Source: Mitsuokella jalaludinii DSM 13811
Lineage (GTDB): Bacteria; Bacillota; Negativicutes; Selenomonadales; Selenomonadaceae
Direction of reading: 5' to 3'
Assembly: GCF_000702905.1 (NCBI RefSeq)
Contig: NZ_JNKR01000001.1
Span: forward strand, 248,001-312,000
Length of the DNA: 64,000 bases
Shown: positions 8,609-15,479 of the stretch, piece by piece
Position numbering within the stretch: the first letter of the stretch is position 1
Layout: the number at the start of each line of letters is the position of its first letter
Translations under genes and position numbers: made by a program
Notes under the pieces: model-generated
What the model was told of the DNA's origin: nothing
Database searches by the model: none
What the model saw: the letters and a program-made list of their open reading frames with translations, nothing else

Positions 8609-8628
8609 ATCGTGTTACCGCTGTTACC
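8578..8628 (+). repeat. four direct TGTTACC repeats, probable integrase arm-type sites (left end)
   Basis: TGTTACC occurs at 8578, 8589, 8613 and 8622, all in the same orientation. The first two are 11 bp apart, one helical turn. The same heptamer occurs twice, also 11 bp apart, just after the integrase gene at 18021 and 18032. Repeated short direct sites near both ends are the expected arm-binding sites for the N-terminal domain of a tyrosine integrase. Confidence 0.65.
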
Positions 8629-8734
8629 ACGCAGAAGCCCTGTTGTATCGCCCTCCAGCACCAACAACCACAGATATGAAAACAGGCCGCTGACTTCTAC
8701 CAGTCCGCCGGGCTCCAATTGCCCATGGAGGGTA

Positions 8735-8962
8735 GAAGGTTCAACGACCTCTAAAGAGAACCTCGCCGATGTCCGATGTCACGAGCCCCGAACCAAACGT
8801 CCGAAACGACTCAGCGAAGAAGCTTCCCGCTTGATTTATAGCAGCCAGGGCTTAGGTGCTGCCACACAGTCCAACGCTGGTGCGGTGTCCCACGACAGCC
8901 ATATTGTTGGAGCCGTAAACCGTGGGGGTAGCCCTACATCCGATAAATCAAGCGGTCCTCTC
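8735..8962 (-). ncRNA. candidate structured non-coding RNA at the left end of the element
   Basis: No convincing protein lies between 8489 and 8966. Within it a perfect 13-bp inverted repeat (CCGCTTGATTTAT at 8827-8839 with its complement at 8943-8955) encloses a nested 6-bp stem (8847-8852 with 8930-8935) and then a compound hairpin (8889-8894 with 8921-8926, continued by ACGGC/GCTGT). The last helix contains a G-U pair that is valid only if the RNA is copied from the minus strand. A second domain holds a 6-bp stem (8737-8742 with 8758-8763). An extended -10 box lies just upstream. I do not recognise the family; an origin or packaging site is an alternative. Confidence 0.4.
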
Positions 8963-8966
8963 ACCA

Positions 8967-9443
8967 TCATTGTACCACAGCCGCCCGCGCAATGCCAGAC
9001 TGTTTCTGCACTGCTACGTTCCATTCATCACACAACATTTCCAGCTGTTCCTGCTCGTACCGCCTGCAAGTAGACTCACAGCGATGAACGCGCCGTGCAA
9101 TCTCAGGCCAGCGCAGACCATAGAAGTAGTGCAACCGGACAACGTTGCACCAGTCCCAACACTCCAGCGTGTCCAAGAAAGCAAGCTCCCGCCGCATCCT
9201 GAGGACTTCCTGCATCAGGCGGGCGGCCTTGCTTCTTTGCTTCTCTGCCAGCGTGACAGCAGACTCCACCGCCGAAGCTCCCGCACCGCCACGCGCTCCC
9301 GACACGTGCCACCCTGAGTAATGTGGCAGCACATCGCCGACAAGATCCTGAATCTCCTGCGTCAAGCTGGCAATCCTAGCAGCGTACTGCCCAGCCGCCC
9401 GCATGTAGTCCCGCATGGAATCCACCGTCATAATCTCCTGCAT
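8967..9443 (-). CDS. phage ArpU/DUF1492-like transcriptional regulator
   Basis: 158 residues when started at the ATG 9443, which follows AAAGGGGTG. The N-terminal half is a charged helical region. The C-terminal third, around VVRLHYFYGLRWPEIARRVHRCESTCRRY, resembles the sigma-factor-like helix-turn-helix of phage late-gene regulators (ArpU, DUF1492). In phages such proteins switch on packaging and structural genes. Here no such genes follow; the only thing downstream is the structured region and the attachment site. It has its own promoter, separate from the replication operon, which ends at a terminator 400 bases upstream. Family assignment is by motif shape only. Confidence 0.65.
   Translation of the reverse strand: MQEIMTVDSMRDYMRAAGQYAARIASLTQEIQDLVGDVLPHYSGWHVSGARGGAGASAVESAVTLAEKQRSKAARLMQEVLRMRRELAFLDTLECWDWCNVVRLHYFYGLRWPEIARRVHRCESTCRRYEQEQLEMLCDEWNVAVQKQSGIARAAVVQ
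8969..8977 (-). promoter_or_regulatory. extended -10 promoter for the candidate RNA
   Basis: Minus-strand TGGTACAAT is an extended -10 element (TG-n-TACAAT) overlapping the 3' end of the ArpU-like gene. The -35 region is poor. Predicted start is near 8962, right at the base of the long stem. Confidence 0.4.
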
Positions 9444-9445
9444 CG

Positions 9446-9760
9446 TCAGCACCCCTTTCGACAAAGAACACCTGCTTTCATTGTCCGCCCCTGCCAGCCA
9501 CTTGTCAACGGGAACCTGCAACCAGCCTGCCGTTCTCGTCTGCTTTTATGGGCATGAAGAAACTCACCTTTTAGGGACTCGGAAAACTCGCCATATTCCC
9601 TGCCGCCCGCATCGACTTGCAGGGACTCGCCAATATGCCGACCCCGTCCCGCCGACACCGCCGCCCGCCATTTGCGTTTATTTTCGTCTGGCCTGTTCTC
9701 CGTGCCTGCTTCCTGCCCGTCGAATCCTCCGCCCCTATACACTACCATAGGCCAGCGCAT
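9446..9760 (-). CDS. possible small protein upstream of the ArpU-like gene
   Basis: An open frame of 104 codons ends two bases before the ArpU-like start, which would suit translational coupling. Composition is rich in Gly and Arg with no recognisable motif, no convincing ribosome-binding site precedes its first ATG, and the probable promoter of the ArpU-like gene lies inside it. It could equally be non-coding. Apart from this frame and the promoter I see nothing in 9444-9839. Confidence 0.2.
   Translation of the reverse strand: MRWPMVVYRGGGFDGQEAGTENRPDENKRKWRAAVSAGRGRHIGESLQVDAGGREYGEFSESLKGEFLHAHKSRRERQAGCRFPLTSGWQGRTMKAGVLCRKGC
9480..9508 (-). promoter_or_regulatory. promoter of the ArpU-like gene
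   Basis: Minus-strand TTGACA (9503-9508) is 17 bp from GACAAT (9480-9485). Transcription would start near 9473, giving a leader of about 30 nt before the ArpU-like start codon. Confidence 0.55.
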
Positions 9761-9839
9761 GGACAGCCCTTGTAGCGCGTCCTAGCGCGTCTGAGAGGAT
9801 AATCCTGCCCGCTACTGCCTGCTGTCCTCGCGTACAGAC

Positions 9840-9867
9840 AAAAAAAGACGGGCCACATCTGCCCGTC
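9840..9867 (-). terminator. terminator of the replication operon of the element
   Basis: A 7-bp perfect stem GACGGGC/GCCCGTC with a 7-nt loop is followed on the minus strand by seven T. It lies 24 bases after the stop of the viroplasmin-like gene and separates the long leftward operon from the ArpU-like gene. Confidence 0.85.
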
Positions 9868-9890
9868 GCAATCTTAGGATTTCTTAGCTG

Positions 9891-10211
9891 TTAGCATTTG
9901 TTAGTGCCCGCGTTCGTCTCCTGCTTCCACACAGGGATGACAGGCCCTTGCAATGGCTCAGTTGCTGGAACGAACCGCCAGCCGTTTGCGTCCGTGTCCT
10001 TGCCGCGCTTCTTCCGCCGTGCCTGCCGCGCTTCTTCCAGCCGCGCCCGCTCGTCCAGCAGCCACGCTTCGGCATCAGCCCGCGAATAGAAGCCACGGTA
10101 ACGGGCGGCTAACCCGTAATCTTGCACGCTTGCCGCACATGTCGCCCACTTGTCGAAAACGCCAACGGCCCTGCCACGGCTCACCGCATAGCATGTGAAT
10201 GGTTTCTTCAT
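9891..10211 (-). CDS. small viroplasmin / RNase H N-terminal-like protein
   Basis: 106 residues from an ATG eight bases after AAGGAG. Residues 5-50 (CYAVSRGRAVGVFDKW, then YRGFYSRADAEAWL) match the pattern YAV-GR-GVF-W-C-V-Y-GF of the caulimovirus viroplasmin domain, which forms the N-terminal module of many RNase HI proteins and binds double-stranded RNA or RNA-DNA hybrids. The RNase H catalytic domain is absent; the rest is a basic stretch (RRKKRGKD) and a short tail. As the last gene of the replication operon it may bind hybrids at replication or at the structured RNA. That role is speculative, while the motif match is good. Confidence 0.7.
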   Translation of the reverse strand: MKKPFTCYAVSRGRAVGVFDKWATCAASVQDYGLAARYRGFYSRADAEAWLLDERARLEEARQARRKKRGKDTDANGWRFVPATEPLQGPVIPVWKQETNAGTNKC

Positions 10212-10216
10212 AGCCG

Positions 10217-10930
10217 TCACTCCTTCCAGCCATCGATCTTGCGCATCCACTTCGGGCGGCGCGGCTTTGCTTTCAGGCCCAGCACCTCGCCATCTGCAAC
10301 AAGATAGACGCGCCCCTGCTTGTCCCTTGCTTCGGTTACATGCTTCGGAAGAAAGCACGGCTCCCCCGTCTGCTGCTCAACGAAAGACTCTATCAAGGAT
10401 TGCTTGCCCTCGCGCTCCCGCATCTCGTCCATGACATGCATACCAGCAAGACAGCACAATCGAATATCCCAATTCGTCATCTCCATCAAGAAATCCAGCA
10501 CCTCGCGCGTCCCCTTGAACCGCTTCCAGCCGCCCGCCGCTTCGACTGCCTGCCGTGCCGTGTAGTAGTCCTGCCATTCATATCTCGCGCCGTCGTACCA
10601 CTTCTCAGGCGGGAACAGCTGTGCAACCTTCTCAGCCGATAGCAGCGACCCTAGCAGCAGCATAGAATGGAATACGTTCCCCAAGTCTTTCAGGCCCGTG
10701 TTCGTCTCGTCGTCCAGCTCCTCGTTCTCTAGGTAGGCAAAGTACCGCACAAGACCGACGAAAGCAGGAACAACGTCCTTCTCGTCTGCCCACTCGATCG
10801 TGCCGCCCGCTACAATTCGCTCCATGTGTTTGGTGCTTTGTGTCAGATACCGGCACGCCTTCCGCGCTCTCAGCAGCTCCTCGGCCTTCTGCCGCTCGTC
10901 CCGCTTGCCAGCAATCCGTTTCATCTTCAT
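10217..10930 (-). CDS. conserved-looking phage-type protein of unknown function
   Basis: 237 residues from an ATG eight bases after AGGAG; its stop lies five bases before the next gene. The protein is soluble, starts with a strongly basic segment (KMKRIAGKRDERQKAEELLRARKA) and has a tryptophan- and charge-rich middle. No family is recognised. It lies between the helicase and the viroplasmin-like gene in a tight leftward operon, so a part in element replication is a reasonable guess only. Confidence 0.75.
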   Translation of the reverse strand: MKMKRIAGKRDERQKAEELLRARKACRYLTQSTKHMERIVAGGTIEWADEKDVVPAFVGLVRYFAYLENEELDDETNTGLKDLGNVFHSMLLLGSLLSAEKVAQLFPPEKWYDGARYEWQDYYTARQAVEAAGGWKRFKGTREVLDFLMEMTNWDIRLCCLAGMHVMDEMREREGKQSLIESFVEQQTGEPCFLPKHVTEARDKQGRVYLVADGEVLGLKAKPRRPKWMRKIDGWKE

Positions 10931-10949
10931 GTTCGTCACTCCTATCATT

Positions 10950-12278
10950 TCATTCTATCCTCGTTGCTGCCGACCTGAACGTTTGTGTCTCACCATACCA
11001 AATAAGCGGGATGACCTTTAACTCTGAGTCCTTGGCCTTCAGTGTCCCTAGCTCCACATGCCTGTCTGTCTTGTCCCTCGTGTAGTAGGCAGGACGATAC
11101 AGCCCCAGAACTATGTCTGCATCCTGTTCAATGTCGCCCGTTTCTCGCAGATCAGAAAGCAAAGGCCGCTTATCCTCTCTCGTTTCCGATGCTCGTGAAA
11201 GCTGAGACAAGGCAAGCACTGGCACATCCAGCCGTGTTGCAAGGTCTTTCAGGCCATGCACAATCTCGCCGACTTCATGAACCCTGTCACGGTAACGCCC
11301 ATCACCACGTGTAAGCTGGATATGATCGACCACTACCAAGTCAAGGCCGTTGAACTTCGCTTTGGTAAGCTGTGCCCGTGCCTTCATTTCCGCCACACTC
11401 ACGCGCCTGTCAAAAATATCCAGCTGGAACTCCTTAAGGGATTCGCATAGCTTGATAACCTTGTTGGCCCCTTTTTCGTTTAAGCGGCCTTCTCTCAACA
11501 GCTTGTAGTCTATATCCCCGATACTGGAAATCAGGCGATCATAGACCTTGTTCTTAGGCGTTTCTTCTGAGACGAACAGCACCTTTCCGCCCTGCTTGCA
11601 TACGTTTGCCATGATATTCAAGGCAAGGGCCGTCTTGCCCATAGAAGGACGAGCTGCCAATATAACAAGCTCTCCACGCCCAAGCCCGACGATTGCCCTA
11701 TCAAGGTCAACGAAGCCAGTCTTTAATGCCGTGTCTAGGCCGCACTGCCTGTTGTTGAAGTATTCTAGATAGTCGATCATCCTGTCTGTCATTCTCTGCC
11801 AGCCCGCGCCATCATCTGCCGTCGTCAAGGCTGTCAGGCGTTCTTGCACACTACCAGAAATGGCAACAACCGCTTTCCCCATGTCCTGAGAATCAGCCAG
11901 CAGGCAACGCGCAACTTGCTGCATCTCGCGCCGTGCTGAGTAGTCCTTGATCGTGCGTGCATATTCCTGTATCTGCTGTTCGTACGTATCGGAAGGTCCT
12001 GCCTGTTCCAATAGCTGAGACAGGAACAACGGGGTAATCTCGCCGGCAAGCCCAACTTTCTGTAGATGTATCATGACCGTTTTTATGTCAATGTGCATCC
12101 CGTCATCTGCCATCTGTAAGAAGGAATGATATAAGGCTCGATTGACCTGCTTGTAAAAGTCATCCTCTTTCAGGCCCGTCAGCCGCACCTTGTCAATGCA
12201 ATCAGCCGCGCTATAGAGAATAGCCCCTAAGATTGCTTGTTCTGCTGTATCGTCAAACAGCTTTGTTTTTTCGCTCAT
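10950..12278 (-). CDS. DnaB-type replicative helicase of the element
   Basis: 442 residues from the ATG at 12278 (a GTG six codons earlier is possible). The N-terminal helical domain (DDTAEQAILGAIL) is that of DnaB. The RecA-like C-terminal domain has Walker A ARPSMGKT at 210-217, a Walker B strand LVVVDHIQL, and the late LSQLSRASETREDKRPLLSDLRETGDIEQDAD block. It unwinds DNA ahead of the fork, here presumably at the element's own origin after loading by the protein encoded just upstream. It is separate from the host dnaB, which is not in the window. Gene order organiser-helicase is typical of temperate phages and satellites. Confidence 0.93.
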   Translation of the reverse strand: MSEKTKLFDDTAEQAILGAILYSAADCIDKVRLTGLKEDDFYKQVNRALYHSFLQMADDGMHIDIKTVMIHLQKVGLAGEITPLFLSQLLEQAGPSDTYEQQIQEYARTIKDYSARREMQQVARCLLADSQDMGKAVVAISGSVQERLTALTTADDGAGWQRMTDRMIDYLEYFNNRQCGLDTALKTGFVDLDRAIVGLGRGELVILAARPSMGKTALALNIMANVCKQGGKVLFVSEETPKNKVYDRLISSIGDIDYKLLREGRLNEKGANKVIKLCESLKEFQLDIFDRRVSVAEMKARAQLTKAKFNGLDLVVVDHIQLTRGDGRYRDRVHEVGEIVHGLKDLATRLDVPVLALSQLSRASETREDKRPLLSDLRETGDIEQDADIVLGLYRPAYYTRDKTDRHVELGTLKAKDSELKVIPLIWYGETQTFRSAATRIE

Positions 12279-12292
12279 ATCGTCGCCGCCTT

Positions 12293-13141
12293 TCACCTAT
12301 CGGCCTGATCCTGCATTTTCATTTCTCGAATCGATGCTTCAACTCTGGCCTGCCGTTCTTCTTCTGTCTCGTCTGACACCATGGGAATACCACCCCACGC
12401 CGAAGAAGCGGACGCGGGCGGCTGTACCTGTGTTGCCAGCTCGTCCTCCCATCTCTCGTCATTCAGCCACGTTGAAGGATATGGGATGTACTTGCCGCCA
12501 TCCTTCTTCCAGTCTGCCGACAACTTCTGCTGCTCTAGCCCTTTCATCAGCTGAGGGAACACGTCAGGCAGGTTCTTGATCTTGAAGAATGACTTCCGTG
12601 CCTTCGCCTTGTCTCGCTTCTTCGGATATGCCTGATAGAACTCGCTGAACATCGTCTCCGTCTTATCCTGCTGATAGGATGCACGCTTGCGCAAATCCGC
12701 ATTTGCGCTCTTATTCATCTTGTTGTTATTATGTTGCCAATTCTGACATGGGGTGGGCGACAAATCTGTCATGCCCCCTACGTCACTCATGACACCCCCC
12801 ACGTCAAATTTGACATGCCCCATGACTAACTTGACATGCTTTGTAGGTATGATGTTTCGATGGCTGTTCCCTTCATCGTCGACATAAACCTTGACCTGTA
12901 CATAGCCTTTCGTTCTCAGTCCGTCTATGATACGCTGCATAGTACGAATTGACTTTCCTCGTATCGCCCCTAAGTTACGATTCGACATAAAGCAATAGCC
13001 TTTTGTGTAGGATAGCATGACTATCATGATGTAATACACCAGCTCAGGCTCCGTCAAATCCTTGCTATAGAACAGCTCTTTAGGCGGATCTATATATGGT
13101 TTTGCAGATTCATCCATGTTGGTTTTCTTGTTGTCTGACAT
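12293..13141 (-). CDS. replisome organiser / DnaD-like replication protein of the element
   Basis: 282 residues; the ATG at 13141 follows AAAGGTGGTG. The N-terminal part (LTEPELVYYIMIVMLS, then SNRNLGAIRGKSIRTMQRIIDGLRTKGYV) is a winged-helix of phage replication initiators, with a flexible Asn/Ser linker in the middle. Near residue 180 comes FSEFYQAYPKKRDKAKARKSFFKI, a segment common in phage replisome organisers. It probably recognises the element origin and recruits the DnaB-type helicase encoded 14 bases downstream. Family-level assignment only. Confidence 0.8.
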   Translation of the reverse strand: MSDNKKTNMDESAKPYIDPPKELFYSKDLTEPELVYYIMIVMLSYTKGYCFMSNRNLGAIRGKSIRTMQRIIDGLRTKGYVQVKVYVDDEGNSHRNIIPTKHVKLVMGHVKFDVGGVMSDVGGMTDLSPTPCQNWQHNNNKMNKSANADLRKRASYQQDKTETMFSEFYQAYPKKRDKAKARKSFFKIKNLPDVFPQLMKGLEQQKLSADWKKDGGKYIPYPSTWLNDERWEDELATQVQPPASASSAWGGIPMVSDETEEERQARVEASIREMKMQDQADR

Positions 13142-13204
13142 ACCGTCACCACCTTTCATATTCAGACAAAAGAGAGCCGCACACATCTCCGGCTCTCCAC
13201 AATT

Positions 13205-13432
13205 TCATTCTGTTGTATACTGCCGTCGCTTCACGGAAACGACTTCCAACTGCTGGCCCGTCGCTTCACCGTACAGGCGGCACAATGTTTTCGCCACCAG
13301 CATCACAATTTTCTGGGCGGCTTCCTCGTTTTGTGGTAAAATGGATATGGACGAAGTGTCGGTCAAAACAACTTGTCCTTCTGCCGCTGTTGGTGTTCCC
13401 GCACCTGCAACGGCTTTTTTGTTTGCGCTCAT
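13205..13432 (-). CDS. small protein of unknown function in the element
   Basis: 75 residues from an ATG about eleven bases after GAAAGG; a GTG three codons earlier, overlapping the previous stop, is the alternative. No motif is recognised; the middle (EEAAQKIVMLVAKTLCRLYGEA) should form an amphipathic helix. It is accepted as real because it lies tightly between two other genes on the same strand with a phage-like spacing. Confidence 0.6.
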   Translation of the reverse strand: MSANKKAVAGAGTPTAAEGQVVLTDTSSISILPQNEEAAQKIVMLVAKTLCRLYGEATGQQLEVVSVKRRQYTTE

Positions 13433-13437
13433 TCGTG

Positions 13438-13761
13438 TCACAACCTTTCCAGCTTAATCTCAAGCAGGCCGCCGTCATCAGGCCATGTTTTGAGAACCAG
13501 CCTGTCATACATCAGCAGCGCGCCCTCGGAATCAGCAATCACATCACCGTCTGCATCCAGCAAGGCCAGCTCCAACGCATTGCCCACGCGGATGTGACGC
13601 ACGCCACGAATCGCCATCCCTTCCCATGCCACCGCCGACACGCCAGCAAGGGCCTGATTGATTGCGTTCTCGATGTGTCGCCGCGCACCTTCGTATTCCT
13701 CGGCATGATGTTTCGCCACCGACTCCCAGAACACTGAGAGGTCAACAATCTGTTTTTTCAT
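13438..13761 (-). CDS. small protein of unknown function in the element
   Basis: 107 residues. The ATG at 13761 has AAAGGA nine to ten bases upstream; an ATG two codons earlier is too close to it. The protein is acidic, with no membrane segment or recognisable motif. Its stop lies five bases before the next start, consistent with a translated operon. Confidence 0.6.
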   Translation of the reverse strand: MKKQIVDLSVFWESVAKHHAEEYEGARRHIENAINQALAGVSAVAWEGMAIRGVRHIRVGNALELALLDADGDVIADSEGALLMYDRLVLKTWPDDGGLLEIKLERL

Positions 13762-13781
13762 AGTCATTCATCCTTTCTGCA

Positions 13782-13988
13782 TCAACAGATGCCGAGTGTT
13801 TCGAAAAACGCCTGACGATTGCAACGCCCGCGCATCGTGTAGCAGCCCTTCTTCTTCAAACGCTCGTTCGTCAGATGGATAGCCCGACTAGCTGCTGGAC
13901 GCGAGCAGCACATGATTTTCATGGCTTCTTTCGTCGTGACAAATCGAACCGTCTCGGTGTCGATTTTCTCGTTCACTTCTTGTTTCAT
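13782..13988 (-). CDS. small helix-turn-helix protein (excisionase-like)
   Basis: 68 residues from an ATG eight bases after AAAGGA. The segment VRFVTTKEAMKIMCCSRPAASRAIHLTNERLKKKG looks like the winged helix-turn-helix of small phage DNA-binding proteins of the MerR/excisionase type, in which a TTKEAA-like start is common. It could be the excision directionality factor for the integrase at 16938-18017, or a regulator; the assignment is tentative. Its start follows the stop of the upstream gene by five bases. Confidence 0.6.
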   Translation of the reverse strand: MKQEVNEKIDTETVRFVTTKEAMKIMCCSRPAASRAIHLTNERLKKKGCYTMRGRCNRQAFFETLGIC

Positions 13989-13993
13989 TGTTG

Positions 13994-14254
13994 TCATCCT
14001 TTCATTGCCTGTAACTTGCTGATCAGTGCACGCCAGCCGCCACGCTCGAAGAACACGTTGAGTTCACCATGCCGCCCGCCAGTCTCGGCCTTGCCGACAA
14101 TCACGAGCACTCGGCCCTGCTGGTTCTCCATGCCCGCCGTGAAGTGGTCGTTGTCTCGGCACGTCTCTTGCACCGCATAGCCAGCCGACTCAAGGGCCGC
14201 CATGCGCTCCTGCATGAAGCTAGGAAGTGCCGCCCTTTGTACCTGTTCCATCAT
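13994..14254 (-). CDS. small protein of unknown function in the element
   Basis: 86 residues. The ATG at 14254 is five bases after GAGG; a second ATG one codon later is possible. The C-terminal half alternates strands and turns (GRVLVIVGKAETGGRHGELNVFF). No family recognised. It is closely packed with its neighbours in the leftward operon. Confidence 0.6.
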   Translation of the reverse strand: MMEQVQRAALPSFMQERMAALESAGYAVQETCRDNDHFTAGMENQQGRVLVIVGKAETGGRHGELNVFFERGGWRALISKLQAMKG

Positions 14255-14267
14255 GCCCACCTCGCTC

Positions 14268-14672
14268 TTACTTCAAGCTGATAACAAGCAGCTTCCCGAC
14301 GCCAACCTGCTCACTGTTGTGAAACTCAAGGTGTAATTCGCTACCTACTGCATCCACAAGCCACAAGGCAAGCTCTCGATCATCTGCGTCTCGGAAAGAC
14401 AGGCCCACCGTACAACGGCCTCCTTCATCCCTCTGATGATACTCATAGGCATCGACGGAAACATGGTCTGTGTAGCTCAGGTTGACACTGTTGATTGCAA
14501 TCGTCGTGTCCTCGTCGATGTACCGATTCATGATCTTCGCAATTGCGTCCGCACGCATCATGGCCAGCTCGCCATCGTCCTGTTCTTCCTCTGCCATCGC
14601 AATAGACAGGTCACACAGGTCAATCGTGACCTCGTGCTTCACATCTACTTTCGGTTCAATAGTTGCGTTCAT
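14268..14672 (-). CDS. protein of unknown function in the element
   Basis: 134 residues from an ATG nine bases after AAAGG. Acidic and soluble, with a strand-rich C-terminal half (VGLSFRDADDRELALWLVDAV). No family recognised. It is the first gene after a 127-base gap that holds a 14-bp perfect palindrome, so it could begin its own translational unit within the operon. Confidence 0.6.
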   Translation of the reverse strand: MNATIEPKVDVKHEVTIDLCDLSIAMAEEEQDDGELAMMRADAIAKIMNRYIDEDTTIAINSVNLSYTDHVSVDAYEYHQRDEGGRCTVGLSFRDADDRELALWLVDAVGSELHLEFHNSEQVGVGKLLVISLK

Positions 14673-14762
14673 ATCGTTCATCCTTTCTGTACAGCCTACG
14701 AGCGGCCCTTCTATTGTCGCCCCTAGGTAAGTGTACCCGTATGTCTTTGGATTTTACTCCTT

Positions 14763-14776
14763 CTTGTAGCTACAAG
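14763..14776. repeat. 14-bp perfect palindrome between two element genes
   Basis: CTTGTAGCTACAAG is its own complement. It lies in the 127-base gap 14673-14799, where no gene is seen, between two genes on the same strand. It could be a protein-binding site (regulator or initiator) or a weak hairpin; no T-run follows on either strand. Confidence 0.5.
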
Positions 14777-14799
14777 GGGAAATGACTTTAAAATCGAAA

Positions 14800-15093
14800 T
14801 TAGACCCCTGCTTGACTGGCCTTTTCTCGCCCTGCTTTCAATCTCGCTACCATCTCCGCCCGCTGTTCGTCTGACAAGGTACGCTTGACACGCCTTGACC
14901 GATAAGACAGCAGGTTCTTGTCCACGACGTACTCCACAGCAACGACCTCGCCAGCCTGCTTGTGTTCTTTATGTCGCTGGTAAATCTTATCAAGGCGTGT
15001 GATCTGCGTTGAATCCGTTGTGTAGACGGTCATCGTCTCGCCGTTGCGGTCATACTGGACGACCGTCTCTTGCTCACTCGTCGGAATACTCAT
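14800..15093 (-). CDS. small basic protein of unknown function in the element
   Basis: 97 residues from an ATG six bases after AAAGAGGT. The C-terminal half is strongly basic (SYRSRRVKRTLSDEQRAEMVARLKAGREKA), which suggests nucleic-acid binding. It is the second gene of the leftward early operon, right after the Cro-like gene, where temperate elements often put regulators. No family recognised. Confidence 0.6.
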   Translation of the reverse strand: MSIPTSEQETVVQYDRNGETMTVYTTDSTQITRLDKIYQRHKEHKQAGEVVAVEYVVDKNLLSYRSRRVKRTLSDEQRAEMVARLKAGREKASQAGV

Positions 15094-15145
15094 AGCGTTA
15101 CCTCTCTTTCTGTACTGCCGCCCACGGGCGGCTTTTCTTGTGCCG

Positions 15146-15337
15146 TCACATGTCCATCAGCTCAGACGGACGCACGCCAAGTACACGGGCAATCTTGCCG
15201 AGCGTTACAATCGTTGGCGTGCGGCCTTTCTTCATCATGCCCCAGACAGCCGTCCGCGACACGCCAGCCTTATTCGCCAGCCCCGCCTGTGTCAGGCCCT
15301 TCTCAGCCATCAGATCAAGCAGTTTTGCCTTGTCCAT
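15146..15337 (-). CDS. Cro/Xre-type helix-turn-helix protein
   Basis: 63 residues consisting of a single Xre DNA-binding domain (LLDLMAEKGLTQAGLANKAGVSRTAVWGMMKKG) with the recognition helix intact. The ATG at 15337 follows GGGAG at good spacing; a TTG 18 codons upstream would run into the operator and is rejected. It is the first gene of the leftward lytic-type operon and is divergent from the larger repressor at 15480, the classical Cro position of a genetic switch. Confidence 0.85.
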   Translation of the reverse strand: MDKAKLLDLMAEKGLTQAGLANKAGVSRTAVWGMMKKGRTPTIVTLGKIARVLGVRPSELMDM

Positions 15338-15356
15338 ACGGTTCACTCCCTTCAAT

Positions 15357-15404
15357 GTTTCATGTGAAACAACAATAGTTTTAATACGCAAACTTTGTTG
15401 TTTC
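15357..15404. promoter_or_regulatory. operator-like inverted repeats of the element switch
   Basis: A 10-bp inverted repeat GAAACAACAA (15366-15375) / TTGTTGTTTC (15395-15404) lies just downstream of the leftward promoter start. It overlaps a second partial palindrome GTTTCATGTGAAAC (15357-15370). A related ATGAAACAGTTGTT sits near 15449 on the repressor side. These repeated TGAAACA half-sites are the likely binding sites of the two Xre proteins encoded on either side. Confidence 0.6.
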
Positions 15405-15407
15405 TTA

Positions 15408-15436
15408 TTCCCATTATATCCAACATGTGTTAGAAT
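15408..15436 (+). promoter_or_regulatory. rightward promoter of the repressor gene
   Basis: TTCCCA (15408-15413) and TAGAAT (15431-15436) are 17 bp apart, with an extended TG-n before the -10 box. It overlaps the opposing leftward promoter almost base for base, so the two should interfere. Confidence 0.5.
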
Positions 15437-15441
15437 GTCAA
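15413..15441 (-). promoter_or_regulatory. full-consensus leftward early promoter of the element
   Basis: Minus-strand TTGACA (15436-15441) and TATAAT (15413-15418) are exactly 17 bp apart, a perfect match to the housekeeping consensus. It drives the Cro-like gene and the replication operon and must be repressed in the integrated state. Confidence 0.85.
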
Positions 15442-15479
15442 CATGATAATGAAACAGTTGTTGGAAGGAGCCAAACCCA

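Noticed and set aside
8735-8962. Retron, group II intron or tmRNA
   Set aside because: No reverse transcriptase gene, no intron boundary or domain V sequence, and no tRNA-like acceptor end could be found.
8612-9073. 153-codon plus-strand frame over the structured region
   Set aside because: Low-complexity Ser/Pro/Arg composition, no ribosome-binding site, and it runs antisense into the ArpU-like gene.
15338-15391. Longer Cro-like protein starting at a TTG at 15391
   Set aside because: The extension would cover the operator repeats and has no ribosome-binding site, whereas the ATG at 15337 has GGGAG at proper spacing.
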